DNA of 64,000 nt from BCD1 sp965230565 (GCA_965230565.1 CBDDLH010000003.1:310001-374000); one strand, 5' to 3'. Shown: positions 8,574 to 17,497, numbered from the stretch's first letter. Numbers and translations are program-made. Notes: generated by a model from the letters alone, not told the origin.

Positions 8574-10172
8574 TTAAAATGCTCGTATTGCCCTTACGTA
8601 ATAGGAGTTTCCTTTACCGAAATATCCCTGATATCCATAATAGAAGTTTTGATACCAGGCGTAGAAATAATCCTGTTCTACTGAGCACCAGTAGTTATCG
8701 GACATACCGAGAGTATATTTGAAAGGATACATCTGGCTGAGTTCGTATTTAGTTGGCAAACGCCAATCTGTAAAGTTTCTTCCAACCGGATCGTGATTAG
8801 CCGGATTACTGATTGCGTCCTGGGCTGACAGCCAGGAGGTATATGCCTGATCCTGCATCGCCGCAACCAGGCCGTGTTTTCCATCAGGAGTAACGTAGAA
8901 AACATATCCACCAAGTTGCGGATTGTATCCAATGGTATAGGTATGCTCAGCATCCACCCAGATGTATTGACCAGTAGGACTGATACTAAGTACCTGTCCA
9001 GGAGAGCCGCCAGATGGCAATTCAAGTTCGTTGGTCGGGTCATTATCCGCATCATCAACGTCATCTCCATCAAAAATATCTGCGGGTATGCCAGGAAGAT
9101 TAGTCCAATTCTGCAACTCGTTGGTTGGGTCATTATCTGCATCATCAACGTCATCTCCGTCGAAAATATCCGCTGGAATTCCCGGCAGGTTGGTCCACTT
9201 CTGTAATTCATTAGTAGGATCATTATCTGCATCATCAACATCATCTCCATCGAAAATATCCGCTGGAATTCCCGGCAGGTTGGTCCACTTCTGCAACTCA
9301 TTAGTAGGATCATTATCTGCATCATCAACATCATCTCCATCCAGAATATCGCCTGGAATACCTGGCAAGGTTGCCCAGGTCTGTAACTCATTGGTAGGAT
9401 CATTATCTGCATCATCAACATCATCTCCATCAAAGATGTCCGGAGGAATTCCAGGAAGAGTAGACCACTTTTGTAACTCATTGGTAGGATCATGGTCTGC
9501 ATCTCGTACATCAATTCCTGTCAGTCCGGAACCGTCACCATAAAAACCGGAAGCAATAACATTTCCTGCAACTGTAAGATCATAAACCATATGGACATTT
9601 CCATTAGCCAAAATGGTCATTCTCTCCGTATTGTTAGTTTTAAAAATCAGGTCTTTTTCATCTACAGATCCAAGGAATTGGTAAGGTGTCAGCAAGCCTG
9701 CATTACCGTTGGTCTTCCAATATGGGCCTGCCACTTTCTCAGAATCCAGTACTGCATCTCCGACCTTTTCAGCAGAGTAGGCATGAAAAGCATAAGGCAC
9801 AGCCAGCAAACGCGTAGTGCTGATGGAGGTGTAGACTTTGTTATCATCTCCAAGCGCAATATCCAACCAGATCTCTTCGCTGGACCATGGCACTTCGGTC
9901 ATATCCCCATATACAGCATTTCCCTGACCAATGACCAGGTTGATCATTCCGAAACGATTGGTATTTAACTGATGGACTTCACTGTAGACAATTTTGCCTT
10001 CAACTCCGCCACCCAATAAAGTAATCTTGACGCCAATATCCTGATCCGCCAGTACCTGGCCGTCAAGATCCCTCATAACTGCCTGGTAATTCATTCCCTG
10101 CGGGAAAGTCTGGGCATAAGTTGCTACAACGATTCCCAGTAACATTGTTAGTAATAAACATATCTTTTTCAT
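8574..10172 (-). CDS. Secreted protein with 30-residue acidic tandem repeats and a DUF1566-like C-terminal domain
   Basis: A Sec signal peptide (1-20, ending ATYAQ) precedes a domain similar to the N-terminal part of many Bacteroidota surface and tail-fibre-like proteins. Residues about 230-390 are tandem 30-residue units containing DGDDVDDADNDPTNEL, an Asp-rich pattern resembling Ca2+-binding thrombospondin type 3 or EF-loop repeats. The C-terminus (about 400-532) has WRLPTKYEL and YYVRAIRAF, typical of DUF1566/Fibrobacter paralogous domains. It is followed by a terminator and preceded, 22 bp away, by a T9SS protein gene. Function is unknown; a surface or adhesive role is inferred. Confidence 0.75.
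   Translation of the reverse strand: MKKICLLLTMLLGIVVATYAQTFPQGMNYQAVMRDLDGQVLADQDIGVKITLLGGGVEGKIVYSEVHQLNTNRFGMINLVIGQGNAVYGDMTEVPWSSEEIWLDIALGDDNKVYTSISTTRLLAVPYAFHAYSAEKVGDAVLDSEKVAGPYWKTNGNAGLLTPYQFLGSVDEKDLIFKTNNTERMTILANGNVHMVYDLTVAGNVIASGFYGDGSGLTGIDVRDADHDPTNELQKWSTLPGIPPDIFDGDDVDDADNDPTNELQTWATLPGIPGDILDGDDVDDADNDPTNELQKWTNLPGIPADIFDGDDVDDADNDPTNELQKWTNLPGIPADIFDGDDVDDADNDPTNELQNWTNLPGIPADIFDGDDVDDADNDPTNELELPSGGSPGQVLSISPTGQYIWVDAEHTYTIGYNPQLGGYVFYVTPDGKHGLVAAMQDQAYTSWLSAQDAISNPANHDPVGRNFTDWRLPTKYELSQMYPFKYTLGMSDNYWCSVEQDYFYAWYQNFYYGYQGYFGKGNSYYVRAIRAF
9026..9505 (-). repeat. In-frame 90-bp tandem repeat array inside the surface protein gene
   Basis: The landmark CATTATCYGC (CATGGTCTGC in the last unit) recurs exactly every 90 bp at 9041, 9131, 9221, 9311, 9401 and 9491. 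The middle units are nearly identical and the outer ones diverged. The exact 30-codon period keeps the reading frame, so unit gain or loss would change protein length without frameshift. Confidence 0.95.
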
Positions 10173-10194
10173 AATGAATAGCTTTTTGTTTGGA

Positions 10195-10698
10195 TTAATG
10201 ATTTTTCACGATCTTAAATGATTTGATTAATTCCCCTTTTTCACTTCGCAGGGACAGCAGGTAAATTCCGGCGGAAAAGTCAGCCATATCCCATTGCAGA
10301 TCTCCTGTTCCCTGGTTGATCTTTTCCGTTTTCAGTATCATACCTTTCATATCAGATAAATAGAGAAAGGCTGAACCCGGCAATTCGGATTCCAGGTTTA
10401 TCGTCAACCTGGTTGTAACCGGATTTGGCCGTACGTTCATCGTAATTTCTTTTTCAGTAACTAATTGAGGCACCTTCATGGCTTGCACGGAAAGCATAGG
10501 TTGATGGAATCCCTGGGTCATGTAACCCTCAATAGTCTCCAACGACATAATGGCCATTTCCCCCATGGTCCATTCCATCACAACCCCGTTGAGTTGATCT
10601 GCATTTCCGGCAGGTGCAATTACCGATAGATAGGTCTGTTGGGCGCAGGCAATGGACAAAAGGCCTACACCCAAAAAAATTAGGAGTGCTTTTTTCAT
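10195..10698 (-). CDS. Secreted T9SS type A sorting-domain protein
   Basis: A Sec signal peptide (about 1-19, ending IACAQ) is followed by a short domain containing ADQLNGVVMEWTMGEMAIMS, common in small Bacteroidota secreted proteins. The C-terminal T9SS sorting domain runs from about residue 90 (VRPNPVTTRLTINL) to the GIYLLSLRS...IKSFKIVKNH end. The protein would be exported and anchored or released through the type IX system. It is encoded just upstream of the acidic-repeat protein, so the two may be co-expressed. Molecular function is not evident. Confidence 0.8.
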   Translation of the reverse strand: MKKALLIFLGVGLLSIACAQQTYLSVIAPAGNADQLNGVVMEWTMGEMAIMSLETIEGYMTQGFHQPMLSVQAMKVPQLVTEKEITMNVRPNPVTTRLTINLESELPGSAFLYLSDMKGMILKTEKINQGTGDLQWDMADFSAGIYLLSLRSEKGELIKSFKIVKNH

Positions 10699-11074
10699 AG
10701 TTTTATGCTTTTGACAAAAAATTCGATAATATCCGTTTTACCGAAAGGTCAGGTGAGCTTTTCAGGAAATTAAAATTGGGTAAAAACAGGTCCGGCACCT
10801 GGCCTTTGTTTTGACAACAGGTATTCAAATCAATTGGGAAAAGAGTAAAAAAACATAGATCGGACGACAGTCGTCATCCAGGATTCTTAAGTGTGTCAAT
10901 TAAACACAGGCGCGGATGGAATGGGAGCCAGTTCTTGCGAGGGCATCCATTTGTATTCGGGACAGATTCCTACGTCGGAATCAGCTCTCAAGTTACTTGA
11001 TTTTAAGGATAAAGTCAATATTTAAGCTACTTAAGAAAGTTTTTTGACCATTGCCATAAAAAGAGATCAGCAGC

Positions 11075-11626
11075 CTAATCACTTCCCACAATCTTAAGCT
11101 GAAAAATATCCCTCAAATTACGGCCCAGGCCATCGTAATCGAGACCATAACCTACCACAAATGCAGGAGGAATGTCAAAACCTTTATAGTGAATATCTAC
11201 TTTGTATTCCATAGCCTCGGGTTTTACTAACAAGGCCGCTACTTCTACTGAGGCAGGGCCTAATTCCAAAAGCTCCGGAATAAACTTATTAAGGGTCTGG
11301 CCAGAGTCGATGATATCTTCCACGATGACCACATGACGACCTTCTACAGGTTCTGAAAGTCCAATGAGCGTAGCAAGATTATTGGTAGAACTCGTGCCGC
11401 TGTAAGAAGATAATTTGATAAACGAAATCTCACAATTAAATTCACAAGCTCTAACCAGATCGGCTGTAAAAATAAAGGCGCCATTCAGGACTCCAAGAAA
11501 CAGGGGATTCTTTCCCGCATACTTATCCTTTAACTTAATGGCCATTTCCTGAACCTTCCCCAGAATTTCTTTCTCCTTGATATAGGGCGTGAAATGAAGA
11601 TCGTGAAGCTGTATTGTTTTGTCCAT
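11075..11626 (-). CDS. hpt: Hypoxanthine phosphoribosyltransferase
   Basis: Converts hypoxanthine (and guanine) with PRPP to IMP or GMP in purine salvage, in the cytosol. Seen: the PRPP-binding motif VVIVEDIIDSGQT (about 95-107), the KLSSYSGT flexible-loop segment, and a C-terminal VVGYGLDYDGLGRNL motif typical of HPRT. The length of 183 residues is normal for the bacterial enzyme. It is a single-gene unit; the 376-bp interval between it and the T9SS gene shows only a small GACGAC-A-GTCGTC hairpin near 10862. Confidence 0.92.
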   Translation of the reverse strand: MDKTIQLHDLHFTPYIKEKEILGKVQEMAIKLKDKYAGKNPLFLGVLNGAFIFTADLVRACEFNCEISFIKLSSYSGTSSTNNLATLIGLSEPVEGRHVVIVEDIIDSGQTLNKFIPELLELGPASVEVAALLVKPEAMEYKVDIHYKGFDIPPAFVVGYGLDYDGLGRNLRDIFQLKIVGSD

Positions 11627-11649
11627 TTTATCGAGAGATTCCTTATGAA

Positions 11650-11806
11650 AAAATTATTTTTTGAGAGCTCGCAAGCTCGCGTTTGATGTCGTTTGAGGCT
11701 CTCTTTGATCGCTGTTTGACGTTCGCAGGCTCGCGTTTGACATTGTTAATACCCCCTTCAAAACCACATCAAACAACGTCAAGCAATATCAAACAACGTC
11801 AAACCA
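11650..11806. repeat. Cluster of GTTTGAYRTYGTTTGA-type short repeats
   Basis: The 190 bp between hpt and the M28 peptidase gene contain repeated GTTTGA words on the left (near 11680-11735) and the complementary TCAAAC words on the right (11764-11805), so the two halves can fold on each other. CGCAAGCTCGCG and GCAGGCTCGCG also recur. I see no gene here. It could act as transcript-end structure or be a decayed repeat element. Confidence 0.5.
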
Positions 11807-11816
11807 GATAACAAAA

Positions 11817-13226
11817 TCACCTCCCTTGCTCCTGGTTCAGCCCGTACTTATCCAACAAATACACCAGAGCTGTCATCGCAGCGGTACCGAGCTCCAATTC
11901 CCGTTTATTGATCTTATCAAAGGTATCAATGGCCGTATGGTGCAAATCAAAATACCTTTGTGAATCCGGGCGCAAACCAAAGAGAATACCCTTTTGGCTT
12001 TTACCGGCTCCAATGTCTGCTCCTGACCCTCCCTTGTAGATATTCACTCCGTAAGGCAGGAACATCGATTCCCATTTTTTAACCGCTTCAAAATGGCTGT
12101 CAAACACCTCTTTTTCCGCATCACATGAAAATCCACGGGGGCTGAACGCTCCGGCATCTGATTCTATGGCCGCCAGGTGGAATTCACCTTTTTCGTTGGA
12201 GGTTGACCAATATTTTTTGGCACCCCGGCCACCGTTTTCTTCATTCATGAACATCACAGCCCTCAAAGTACGTTTGGGCTTATAATCCAGTTGACGGAAC
12301 AGGGCCAATACATCTATTGACTGTACACAACCGGCTCCATCGTCATGGCTTCCGTGGCCAATATCCCAGGCATCCAGATGCCCGCCAACCAAAATGATCT
12401 CATCCGGGAACTCGCTGCCTTTTATTTCTCCTATGACGTTATAAGATAGTTTTTCCGAAAGCATACGGCAGGTAGACCTGATATAGATATTTACCTTTTC
12501 CCTTTTCAACAGATCGCTGAGTAATTCAGCATCTTTTGTACTGATGGCCGTAGCAGAAATCCTGGGAAGGCCTTCTTTGTAGATCTGGACACCTGTGTGG
12601 GGGACATTATCAATACTTGTGGACATGGATCTCACAAGCGTTGCTACTGCGCCATATTCAGCTGCAGCGGAGGCTCCCCATACCCGTTGATCAACGGCTC
12701 CTCCATAAGCTCTGAAGGTGTGAATATGTTTTCCATCCATAGGCCGGTTGTAGAAAACGATCTTTCCTTCGATGGCTTCCCTGCCGAGTTCTTTGAGTTC
12801 TTCCACACCATGGACTTCAATGACCTCAGCCACTAATCCGTCAGGACCTGTACCGTCTGAATTTCCAAGGGCCAATACATGAAAATCAACATTGCCGATA
12901 CTCGAATTTATAATTCGTACGATCTCCTTATCCCCACGAACCCAGTGCGGGACCATCATTTCCTGCAACCTGACATCATCCAGGTTGAGGGTATCCATTA
13001 TTTGTTTGGTGTATTCAACGGCAGCTGCAGCCTCCGGAGAACCTGATAAACGCGCACCGATTTCAAGGGAAAGATATTCCAGCCAACCATAGCTGTTACT
13101 GTTGGTCAGCGCTTCGTCGTAAATTTTTCTAATGAATTGGGCATCTTCCTCCTGGGTTTCCTGTGCTGACAAGGTTAAAGTTGCCATACACAAAAAGAGG
13201 AAGCATGAAAGGATGTTTTTTTTCAT
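11817..13226 (-). CDS. Secreted M28-family zinc metallopeptidase (carboxypeptidase Q-like)
   Basis: A signal peptide (1-20, ending LSAQ) is followed by a PA-domain-like insert (about 130-250) and an M28 catalytic domain. Zinc ligands are visible: GGHLDAWDIG (His, Asp), SHDDGAGC (bridging Asp), NEENGGRGA (Glu-Glu), ESDAGAFS (Asp) and a late DLHHTAID His. The architecture and length (469) match secreted aminopeptidase/carboxypeptidase Q-like enzymes of Bacteroidota. Likely role: degradation of extracellular or periplasmic peptides. No T9SS sorting domain is seen at the C-terminus. Confidence 0.88.
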   Translation of the reverse strand: MKKNILSCFLFLCMATLTLSAQETQEEDAQFIRKIYDEALTNSNSYGWLEYLSLEIGARLSGSPEAAAAVEYTKQIMDTLNLDDVRLQEMMVPHWVRGDKEIVRIINSSIGNVDFHVLALGNSDGTGPDGLVAEVIEVHGVEELKELGREAIEGKIVFYNRPMDGKHIHTFRAYGGAVDQRVWGASAAAEYGAVATLVRSMSTSIDNVPHTGVQIYKEGLPRISATAISTKDAELLSDLLKREKVNIYIRSTCRMLSEKLSYNVIGEIKGSEFPDEIILVGGHLDAWDIGHGSHDDGAGCVQSIDVLALFRQLDYKPKRTLRAVMFMNEENGGRGAKKYWSTSNEKGEFHLAAIESDAGAFSPRGFSCDAEKEVFDSHFEAVKKWESMFLPYGVNIYKGGSGADIGAGKSQKGILFGLRPDSQRYFDLHHTAIDTFDKINKRELELGTAAMTALVYLLDKYGLNQEQGR

Positions 13227-13283
13227 ACTTTTTTAATTATCCGTCAAATTTAGAATTTTTTGCCGGATAATTAACTGTATGTC

Positions 13284-13985
13284 CTAACCGTAATTACTGA
13301 TTTCTTTCAGTCCTTCAACGTCATTCAACTTGAAATTCGATCCACTGATGCTGACCAATCCTGTTTCTTTGAATTCCTTAAACACCCTCACGACGCTTTC
13401 TACGGAAATTCCTAAAAGATCGGAAAAATCTTTTCTGGAAATAGGAACATTAAATTCAGTGGAAATGAATACGTTTTCGCTCATGCATACCAATAAGTCA
13501 GCTACCTTACCATGCATCTGTTTATTGGTCAGGCTATACACTCGTCGATAGCTGACGGCTGTAGCTTCATTGAGAATAGCGATAACACTCAGGGCAAATT
13601 TGGGATTATTTTCGATGAGTTCGAGGAAAAAATCTCTGTCGATTAGTTCTACTACACTATCGACATAAACAGACGAGGAATAAATATAAAGGTCTTCCTT
13701 ACACTTTATGGATGAGAGTCCGATGAAATGCATCGGAGGGATAATTTTAAGAATAAGATCCTTATTGGAACCTTCGAGATAGATCTTTGCAAGACCAGAT
13801 TTAAGGAAGACAACATGGTTGACGGCAGAACCTTGTTTGATCAGGGTTTCCCCCTTCCTGTATTTGATGGTAATCTTATATTTTTCGAGCTTCTCAAGCT
13901 CACTGTCCGTTAAATAATTGAAGCAATCCTGATGTCTACAGGCTATAGTGCAATTTCCGAAATCTTCCATTGTGTAAAATATCAT
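13284..13985 (-). CDS. Crp/Fnr-family transcription regulator with FNR-like cysteines
   Basis: The order is a cyclic-nucleotide-binding-fold sensor (about 25-140), dimer helix (about 130-150) and winged helix-turn-helix (about 170-230). Cysteines at 12, 16 and 21 plus Cys95 recall the four cysteines that bind a [4Fe-4S] cluster in E. coli FNR, though spacing differs (CX3CX4C). In the recognition helix, SVESVVRVF keeps the Glu196 and Arg200 equivalents that read TTGA in FNR. The start may be 13985 or the internal Met at 13970. It is divergent from the rhodanese operon, with FNR-type boxes between. Confidence 0.85.
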   Translation of the reverse strand: MIFYTMEDFGNCTIACRHQDCFNYLTDSELEKLEKYKITIKYRKGETLIKQGSAVNHVVFLKSGLAKIYLEGSNKDLILKIIPPMHFIGLSSIKCKEDLYIYSSSVYVDSVVELIDRDFFLELIENNPKFALSVIAILNEATAVSYRRVYSLTNKQMHGKVADLLVCMSENVFISTEFNVPISRKDFSDLLGISVESVVRVFKEFKETGLVSISGSNFKLNDVEGLKEISNYG

Positions 13986-14034
13986 TGGTAATCAGGCATA
14001 AAATTACAAAGAAATTGATATCAAGGCAACCGAA

Positions 14035-14052
14035 AATTGACATATGTCAATT
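14035..14052. promoter_or_regulatory. Perfect 18-bp palindrome containing an FNR-type box
   Basis: AATTGACATATGTCAATT reads identically on both strands; its core TTGAC-N4-GTCAA matches the FNR consensus TTGAT-N4-ATCAA except for the inner base of each half. It lies about 50 bp upstream of the Crp/Fnr gene start and 220 bp upstream of the rhodanese lipoprotein, placing it for autoregulation or divergent control. Confidence 0.7.
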
Positions 14053-14078
14053 ATGAAAAAAAGTTCATTTTTTCATAT
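14053..14078. promoter_or_regulatory. 26-bp operator-like motif, copy A
   Basis: ATGAAAAAAAGTTCATTTTT plus TCATAT. Internally TATGAAAAAA and TTTTTTCATA form a 10-bp inverted repeat. The site matches 22 of 26 positions of the motif at 20189-20214, also in a divergent promoter region, and shares TTTTTTCATAT with 22372-22382 upstream of the SQR gene. Confidence 0.55.
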
Positions 14079-14150
14079 CTCCGAACCCCCGTATAAAATC
14101 AGGCCTCCAGCCCGACAGCCCCAAAAAGCTGACTTCCATCACCCAGAATA

Positions 14151-14164
14151 TTGACAAAGATCAT
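14151..14164. promoter_or_regulatory. Second FNR-like half-matched box
   Basis: TTGACAAAGATCAT fits TTGAY-N4-ATCAW with one deviation in the last base. It lies 108 bp upstream of the rhodanese lipoprotein start, closer to a likely promoter than the palindrome at 14035. Confidence 0.4.
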
Positions 14165-14271
14165 AAAACAAAATTTCAATTCAAATGAATTTTGCTATCG
14201 GATGATGGCCAAATAGCAAACTTTAAACCATTGTTCCGAAATAAAATTTGTTGATTAAAAATATTTAGAAG

Positions 14272-15276
14272 ATGAAAAACGCAGTTAAATTTTTGTTGGT
14301 TTTAGCAATTATTCCTCTCCTTACGATGATGAGCTGTAAAGAGGAAGTTACAGAAACTGAATTTCAAAAGCTGACAACTTACATGGGTCAGAATAACCTC
14401 GACCTGAGTGACATTCTCGATGGATGGGTTACTTCAGGAGGTGGTTTGACTGTTGACCCTGTTGATTTTTCAGTAGCTGACTACACTGTTCTGGACATCA
14501 GATCAGCTGATGCTTACAACACTGGACACATTAAGGACGCAGTCAACGTTCCACTGGCTGATATACTGGACAAAGTAGAAGAGTTGGGTAAAGATAAGCA
14601 ATACCTTGTTGTATGTTATTCAGGCCAGACTGCTGCAAGAGCAACAGGATTATTGAAAATGTTGGGATACAGTGCAAAAAGCTTGAAATGGGGTATGAGC
14701 GGATGGCACGAAGATTTCTCAGGTTCCTGGGAAAATAATCACGGTGACGTTGATTCTCCTAACTGGGTAACTACAGGTGCTCCTCCTGCTTTTGTTGAAT
14801 TTGACGATCCTAAGTTCAGTACAGGAGAAGTTAATGGTGAAGATATTTTGAAAGCAAGAGTAGAAGCCGTTCTTACCAATGATTGGGGTATTGGCAATAC
14901 TGATGTTCTTGAAAACCCTGGCAACTACTTCATCAATAACAAATGGTCATTGACTTCTTGGGATGCTTTCGGACACATCAACGGAGCTTACAGAATTGAC
15001 GAAGACCTTAATATTGACGGATTGAAATATCTTGATCCTGTTAATACTATGGTTACTTACTGTTATACCGGACAAACTTCTTCCATCACAACTGCATGGT
15101 TGCACGTACTTGGATATGACAATGCACGCAGCCTCAAGTTTGGTGCCAACGCAATTGTACACAGTGACATGGTAGGTAGCTCAGTTGCAGCAAAATGTTG
15201 GAAAGGAGCAAGTTCAGGTAGTGAAATGAACTTCGGTTACTATGATGGTGAAGGTAACATGCACGACCCTAAATAG
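14272..15276 (+). CDS. Double-rhodanese lipoprotein
   Basis: A lipoprotein signal ends in TMMSC with Cys22 as the lipidation site. Two rhodanese domains follow. The first (about 50-150) has VCYSGQTA with active-site Cys115; the second (about 200-300) has YCYTGQTS with Cys264. Both retain the catalytic cysteine, so the protein can carry persulfide sulfur at the membrane surface facing the periplasm or outside. It is the first gene of a rhodanese-porin-sulfurtransferase set, with FNR-type boxes upstream and a structured hairpin downstream. Sulfur donor and acceptor are unknown. Confidence 0.85.
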   Translation: MKNAVKFLLVLAIIPLLTMMSCKEEVTETEFQKLTTYMGQNNLDLSDILDGWVTSGGGLTVDPVDFSVADYTVLDIRSADAYNTGHIKDAVNVPLADILDKVEELGKDKQYLVVCYSGQTAARATGLLKMLGYSAKSLKWGMSGWHEDFSGSWENNHGDVDSPNWVTTGAPPAFVEFDDPKFSTGEVNGEDILKARVEAVLTNDWGIGNTDVLENPGNYFINNKWSLTSWDAFGHINGAYRIDEDLNIDGLKYLDPVNTMVTYCYTGQTSSITTAWLHVLGYDNARSLKFGANAIVHSDMVGSSVAAKCWKGASSGSEMNFGYYDGEGNMHDPK

Positions 15277-15294
15277 TAAACACAAAAATAGTCG

Positions 15295-15390
15295 AATCGA
15301 TCGACTGATCGATTAATCAACAAATTGCGCCTTCCGGCTCTGTGCCGGGTCATCCCAGAAACTATGTGACGGGTAAGGCGCAATTTTATT
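15295..15390 (+). terminator. Two stem-loops after the rhodanese lipoprotein gene; attenuator-like
   Basis: First an 8-4-8 hairpin, AATCGATC-GACT-GATCGATT (15295-15314). Then a long stem pairs AATTGCGCCTT (15323-15333) with AAGGCGCAATT (15375-15385), enclosing a CCGGC-TCTGT-GCCGG hairpin and followed by TTATT. It can end transcription or lower expression of the porin that starts at 15416. Confidence 0.65.
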
Positions 15391-15415
15391 ACTAACTAAA
15401 TGATATTTCCACAAA

Positions 15416-16513
15416 ATGAAAAAGTTATTATTAATCGCGGTTCTGGGTTTATTCGCTTTTACTAACCAAGGTTTTGCTCAGGGATGTGTCGATGTTTCAG
15501 ATGAAGAAGGTGCCCAGATCTTCGGATTCATTCAAACACAGGCAGATTATCATTTCCTTGGAGAAACCAAAAGCGGGGAATCATTGAACACCAGTGATTT
15601 TTACTTCAACCGCGCTCGCTTAGGAGTTGTTGGTAGCATACCTTACGACTTCAGTTATTACTTCGTTTCTGAAATGAGTCCACTGATCAATGGTGGCGGG
15701 GGAGCTTCTATCCTGGATGCTTTTATTACCTACAACAGATTTGGACCTTACCTGAAAGTTTCTTTCGGACAGTTCAAAACGCCATTCGGACTCGAGCAGG
15801 TGACAGCTTGTCACAAATTACATACTATCAATCGTTCAGAAGTTGTCAACAACCTTTCCGGGCCAATCCGTGACTTTGGTTTGATGATCTCCGGTGGTAC
15901 GGACACTTTAAGCCTCTTTGGCTCCAAAACCAAAAACCTCTTTGGCTACTCATTTGCAGTGGTCAACGGTACGGGAAGAAATATCCGCGACAACAACGTT
16001 AAAAAAGACATCCTCGGACGTCTGACTTTCCACCCATTCGAATTCATCACAATTGGAGCAAGCTACCGCTTCGGTGCTCACCCTTCTGCTGCAGGATTGG
16101 AAGAAGACGATACACGCAAAAGACTTGGCCTTGACGTAGAATTGAAATACAAAGACTTCCTCATTCAGGGTGAATACACCCAGGGATCAGACGTCGGTTC
16201 CTACACTACCGGTGGTGGTTGCGGAGGTGACGTAGAGTTCCACGAAGGTTCTGTTGATAGAGATGGTTTTTTCGTTCAGGGTATGTACATGACTCCATGG
16301 AGAGTTCAGCCTGTAGTAAAATACGAATATTACGAGCCTAATGCCGCTTCAGATGTTCTTGACGACCAGCAAACTACAATTACTTACGGTCTCAATTACT
16401 TCTTCAACGACTGGACTCGTCTGCAAATAAATTATCTGTACAGAGTAGAAGAAAGTGGTAACGTGGAAGTTCCAAATGACGCTCTTCTCGTTCAATTACA
16501 GGTAGTATTTTAA
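15416..16513 (+). CDS. Outer-membrane porin (phosphate-selective OprO/P-like family)
   Basis: A signal peptide (1-22, ending GFAQG) precedes a beta-barrel of alternating hydrophobic and polar residues ending in the aromatic C-terminus LLVQLQVVF. The segments DFYFNRARLGVVG, YLKVSFGQFKTPFGLEQ and ITYGLNYFFNDW are characteristic of the OprO/OprP porin family. This suggests an anion channel in the outer membrane. It sits between two sulfurtransferase genes, so a sulfur oxyanion or polysulfide is a plausible solute (inference). Spacing to the next gene is 22 bp. Confidence 0.85.
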   Translation: MKKLLLIAVLGLFAFTNQGFAQGCVDVSDEEGAQIFGFIQTQADYHFLGETKSGESLNTSDFYFNRARLGVVGSIPYDFSYYFVSEMSPLINGGGGASILDAFITYNRFGPYLKVSFGQFKTPFGLEQVTACHKLHTINRSEVVNNLSGPIRDFGLMISGGTDTLSLFGSKTKNLFGYSFAVVNGTGRNIRDNNVKKDILGRLTFHPFEFITIGASYRFGAHPSAAGLEEDDTRKRLGLDVELKYKDFLIQGEYTQGSDVGSYTTGGGCGGDVEFHEGSVDRDGFFVQGMYMTPWRVQPVVKYEYYEPNAASDVLDDQQTTITYGLNYFFNDWTRLQINYLYRVEESGNVEVPNDALLVQLQVVF

Positions 16514-16535
16514 TGAAAACTTAAAACAAATAAAC

Positions 16536-17402
16536 ATGAAAGCGATAAATAATATCATCATAGCATTACTGCTCGTTGTTTCTGCAACAGTTAGTTCATA
16601 TGCACAGGCAGATATCGTTTCTGCCAAAGATTTCACTGCACTGGTCAAAGCCAACAAAGAATTGGTTATTGTCGATGCAGCTAAAAGTAAAACATACAAG
16701 GCAGCACACGTTAAGAACGCCATTCACATCAACCACAACAATTTATACAAAGATGGTGATGTAAGCGGTATCATCAAGTCTCCTGAGGAATTGGCAGAAT
16801 TTTTCGGAAACCTGGGTATCAGTGAAAAAACGGAGGTTGTATTATACGATGAAGGATCCCAAAAATATTCTTCACGCTTGTACTGGGTATTGAAGTATAT
16901 CGGTGCTGAAAATGTAAAGATTCTTCACAAAGACATGAATGAGTGGAAAAAAGCAAGAATCATGCTTACTTCCGCCGCTTCCAAAGCACATAAGCCGGTT
17001 ACCTTCACTCCTAATGTTGATGAATCCATTTACGCCACTACTGATTATGTAGCTGAAAACCTCGAGAACCCTAACGTAATTGTTGTGGATGTTCGTACGG
17101 CAGCTGAATACAGTGGTGAAAAAGCCATCAAAGGTGATAAAGCAGGCCATATTCCTGGTACCATCAATATTGATTATGTAGAGTTCGAAACAGAGGCCGG
17201 AGCTTACAAATCAGTAGAAGGTTTGACAGCATTAGCTGAAAAATATGGCATTACTCCTGACAAGGAAGTTATCTTTCTCTGTAAAACAAGTGTTCGTGGA
17301 GCCGTTGCTTACGTAGCATTCAAAAACGTGCTCGGTTACGAAAACGTTAAGCTATACGACGGCGCTTGCGCTGAATGGTGTACTAAAAAGCCTTTGGAAT
17401 AA
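16536..17402 (+). CDS. Exported two-domain sulfurtransferase (SseA-like)
   Basis: A signal peptide (1-24, ending SYAQA) directs it to the periplasm. The N-terminal rhodanese domain has Asp105 (LYDEGSQKYSS) in place of the catalytic cysteine, as usual for thiosulfate or 3-mercaptopyruvate sulfurtransferases. The C-terminal domain has FLCKTSVRGA with Cys249 active. The CKTSVRG loop differs from the classical CRKGVT and CGSGVT loops, so donor specificity is open. It follows the porin by 22 bp and ends before a strong terminator. Confidence 0.88.
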   Translation: MKAINNIIIALLLVVSATVSSYAQADIVSAKDFTALVKANKELVIVDAAKSKTYKAAHVKNAIHINHNNLYKDGDVSGIIKSPEELAEFFGNLGISEKTEVVLYDEGSQKYSSRLYWVLKYIGAENVKILHKDMNEWKKARIMLTSAASKAHKPVTFTPNVDESIYATTDYVAENLENPNVIVVDVRTAAEYSGEKAIKGDKAGHIPGTINIDYVEFETEAGAYKSVEGLTALAEKYGITPDKEVIFLCKTSVRGAVAYVAFKNVLGYENVKLYDGACAEWCTKKPLE

Positions 17403-17457
17403 AAAAGTTTAAAATAGAATAGTTTAGTTAGTTAATAATAGTTGGTAATCTAAACTT

Positions 17458-17497
17458 GAAGGCTGTCCGGTTGTTCGACGGGCAGCCTTCTCTTTGT
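17458..17497 (+). terminator. Terminator of the rhodanese-porin-sulfurtransferase operon
   Basis: GAAGGCTGTCCG (17458-17469) pairs with CGGGCAGCCTTC (17479-17490) with one G-U pair, followed by TCTTTGTTT. It sits 56 bp after the sulfurtransferase stop. Confidence 0.8.

Noticed and set aside
9026..9505. Possible CRISPR-like array from regular repeats
   Set aside because: Units are directly tandem with no unique spacers, have an exact 30-codon period and are in frame inside a protein gene.
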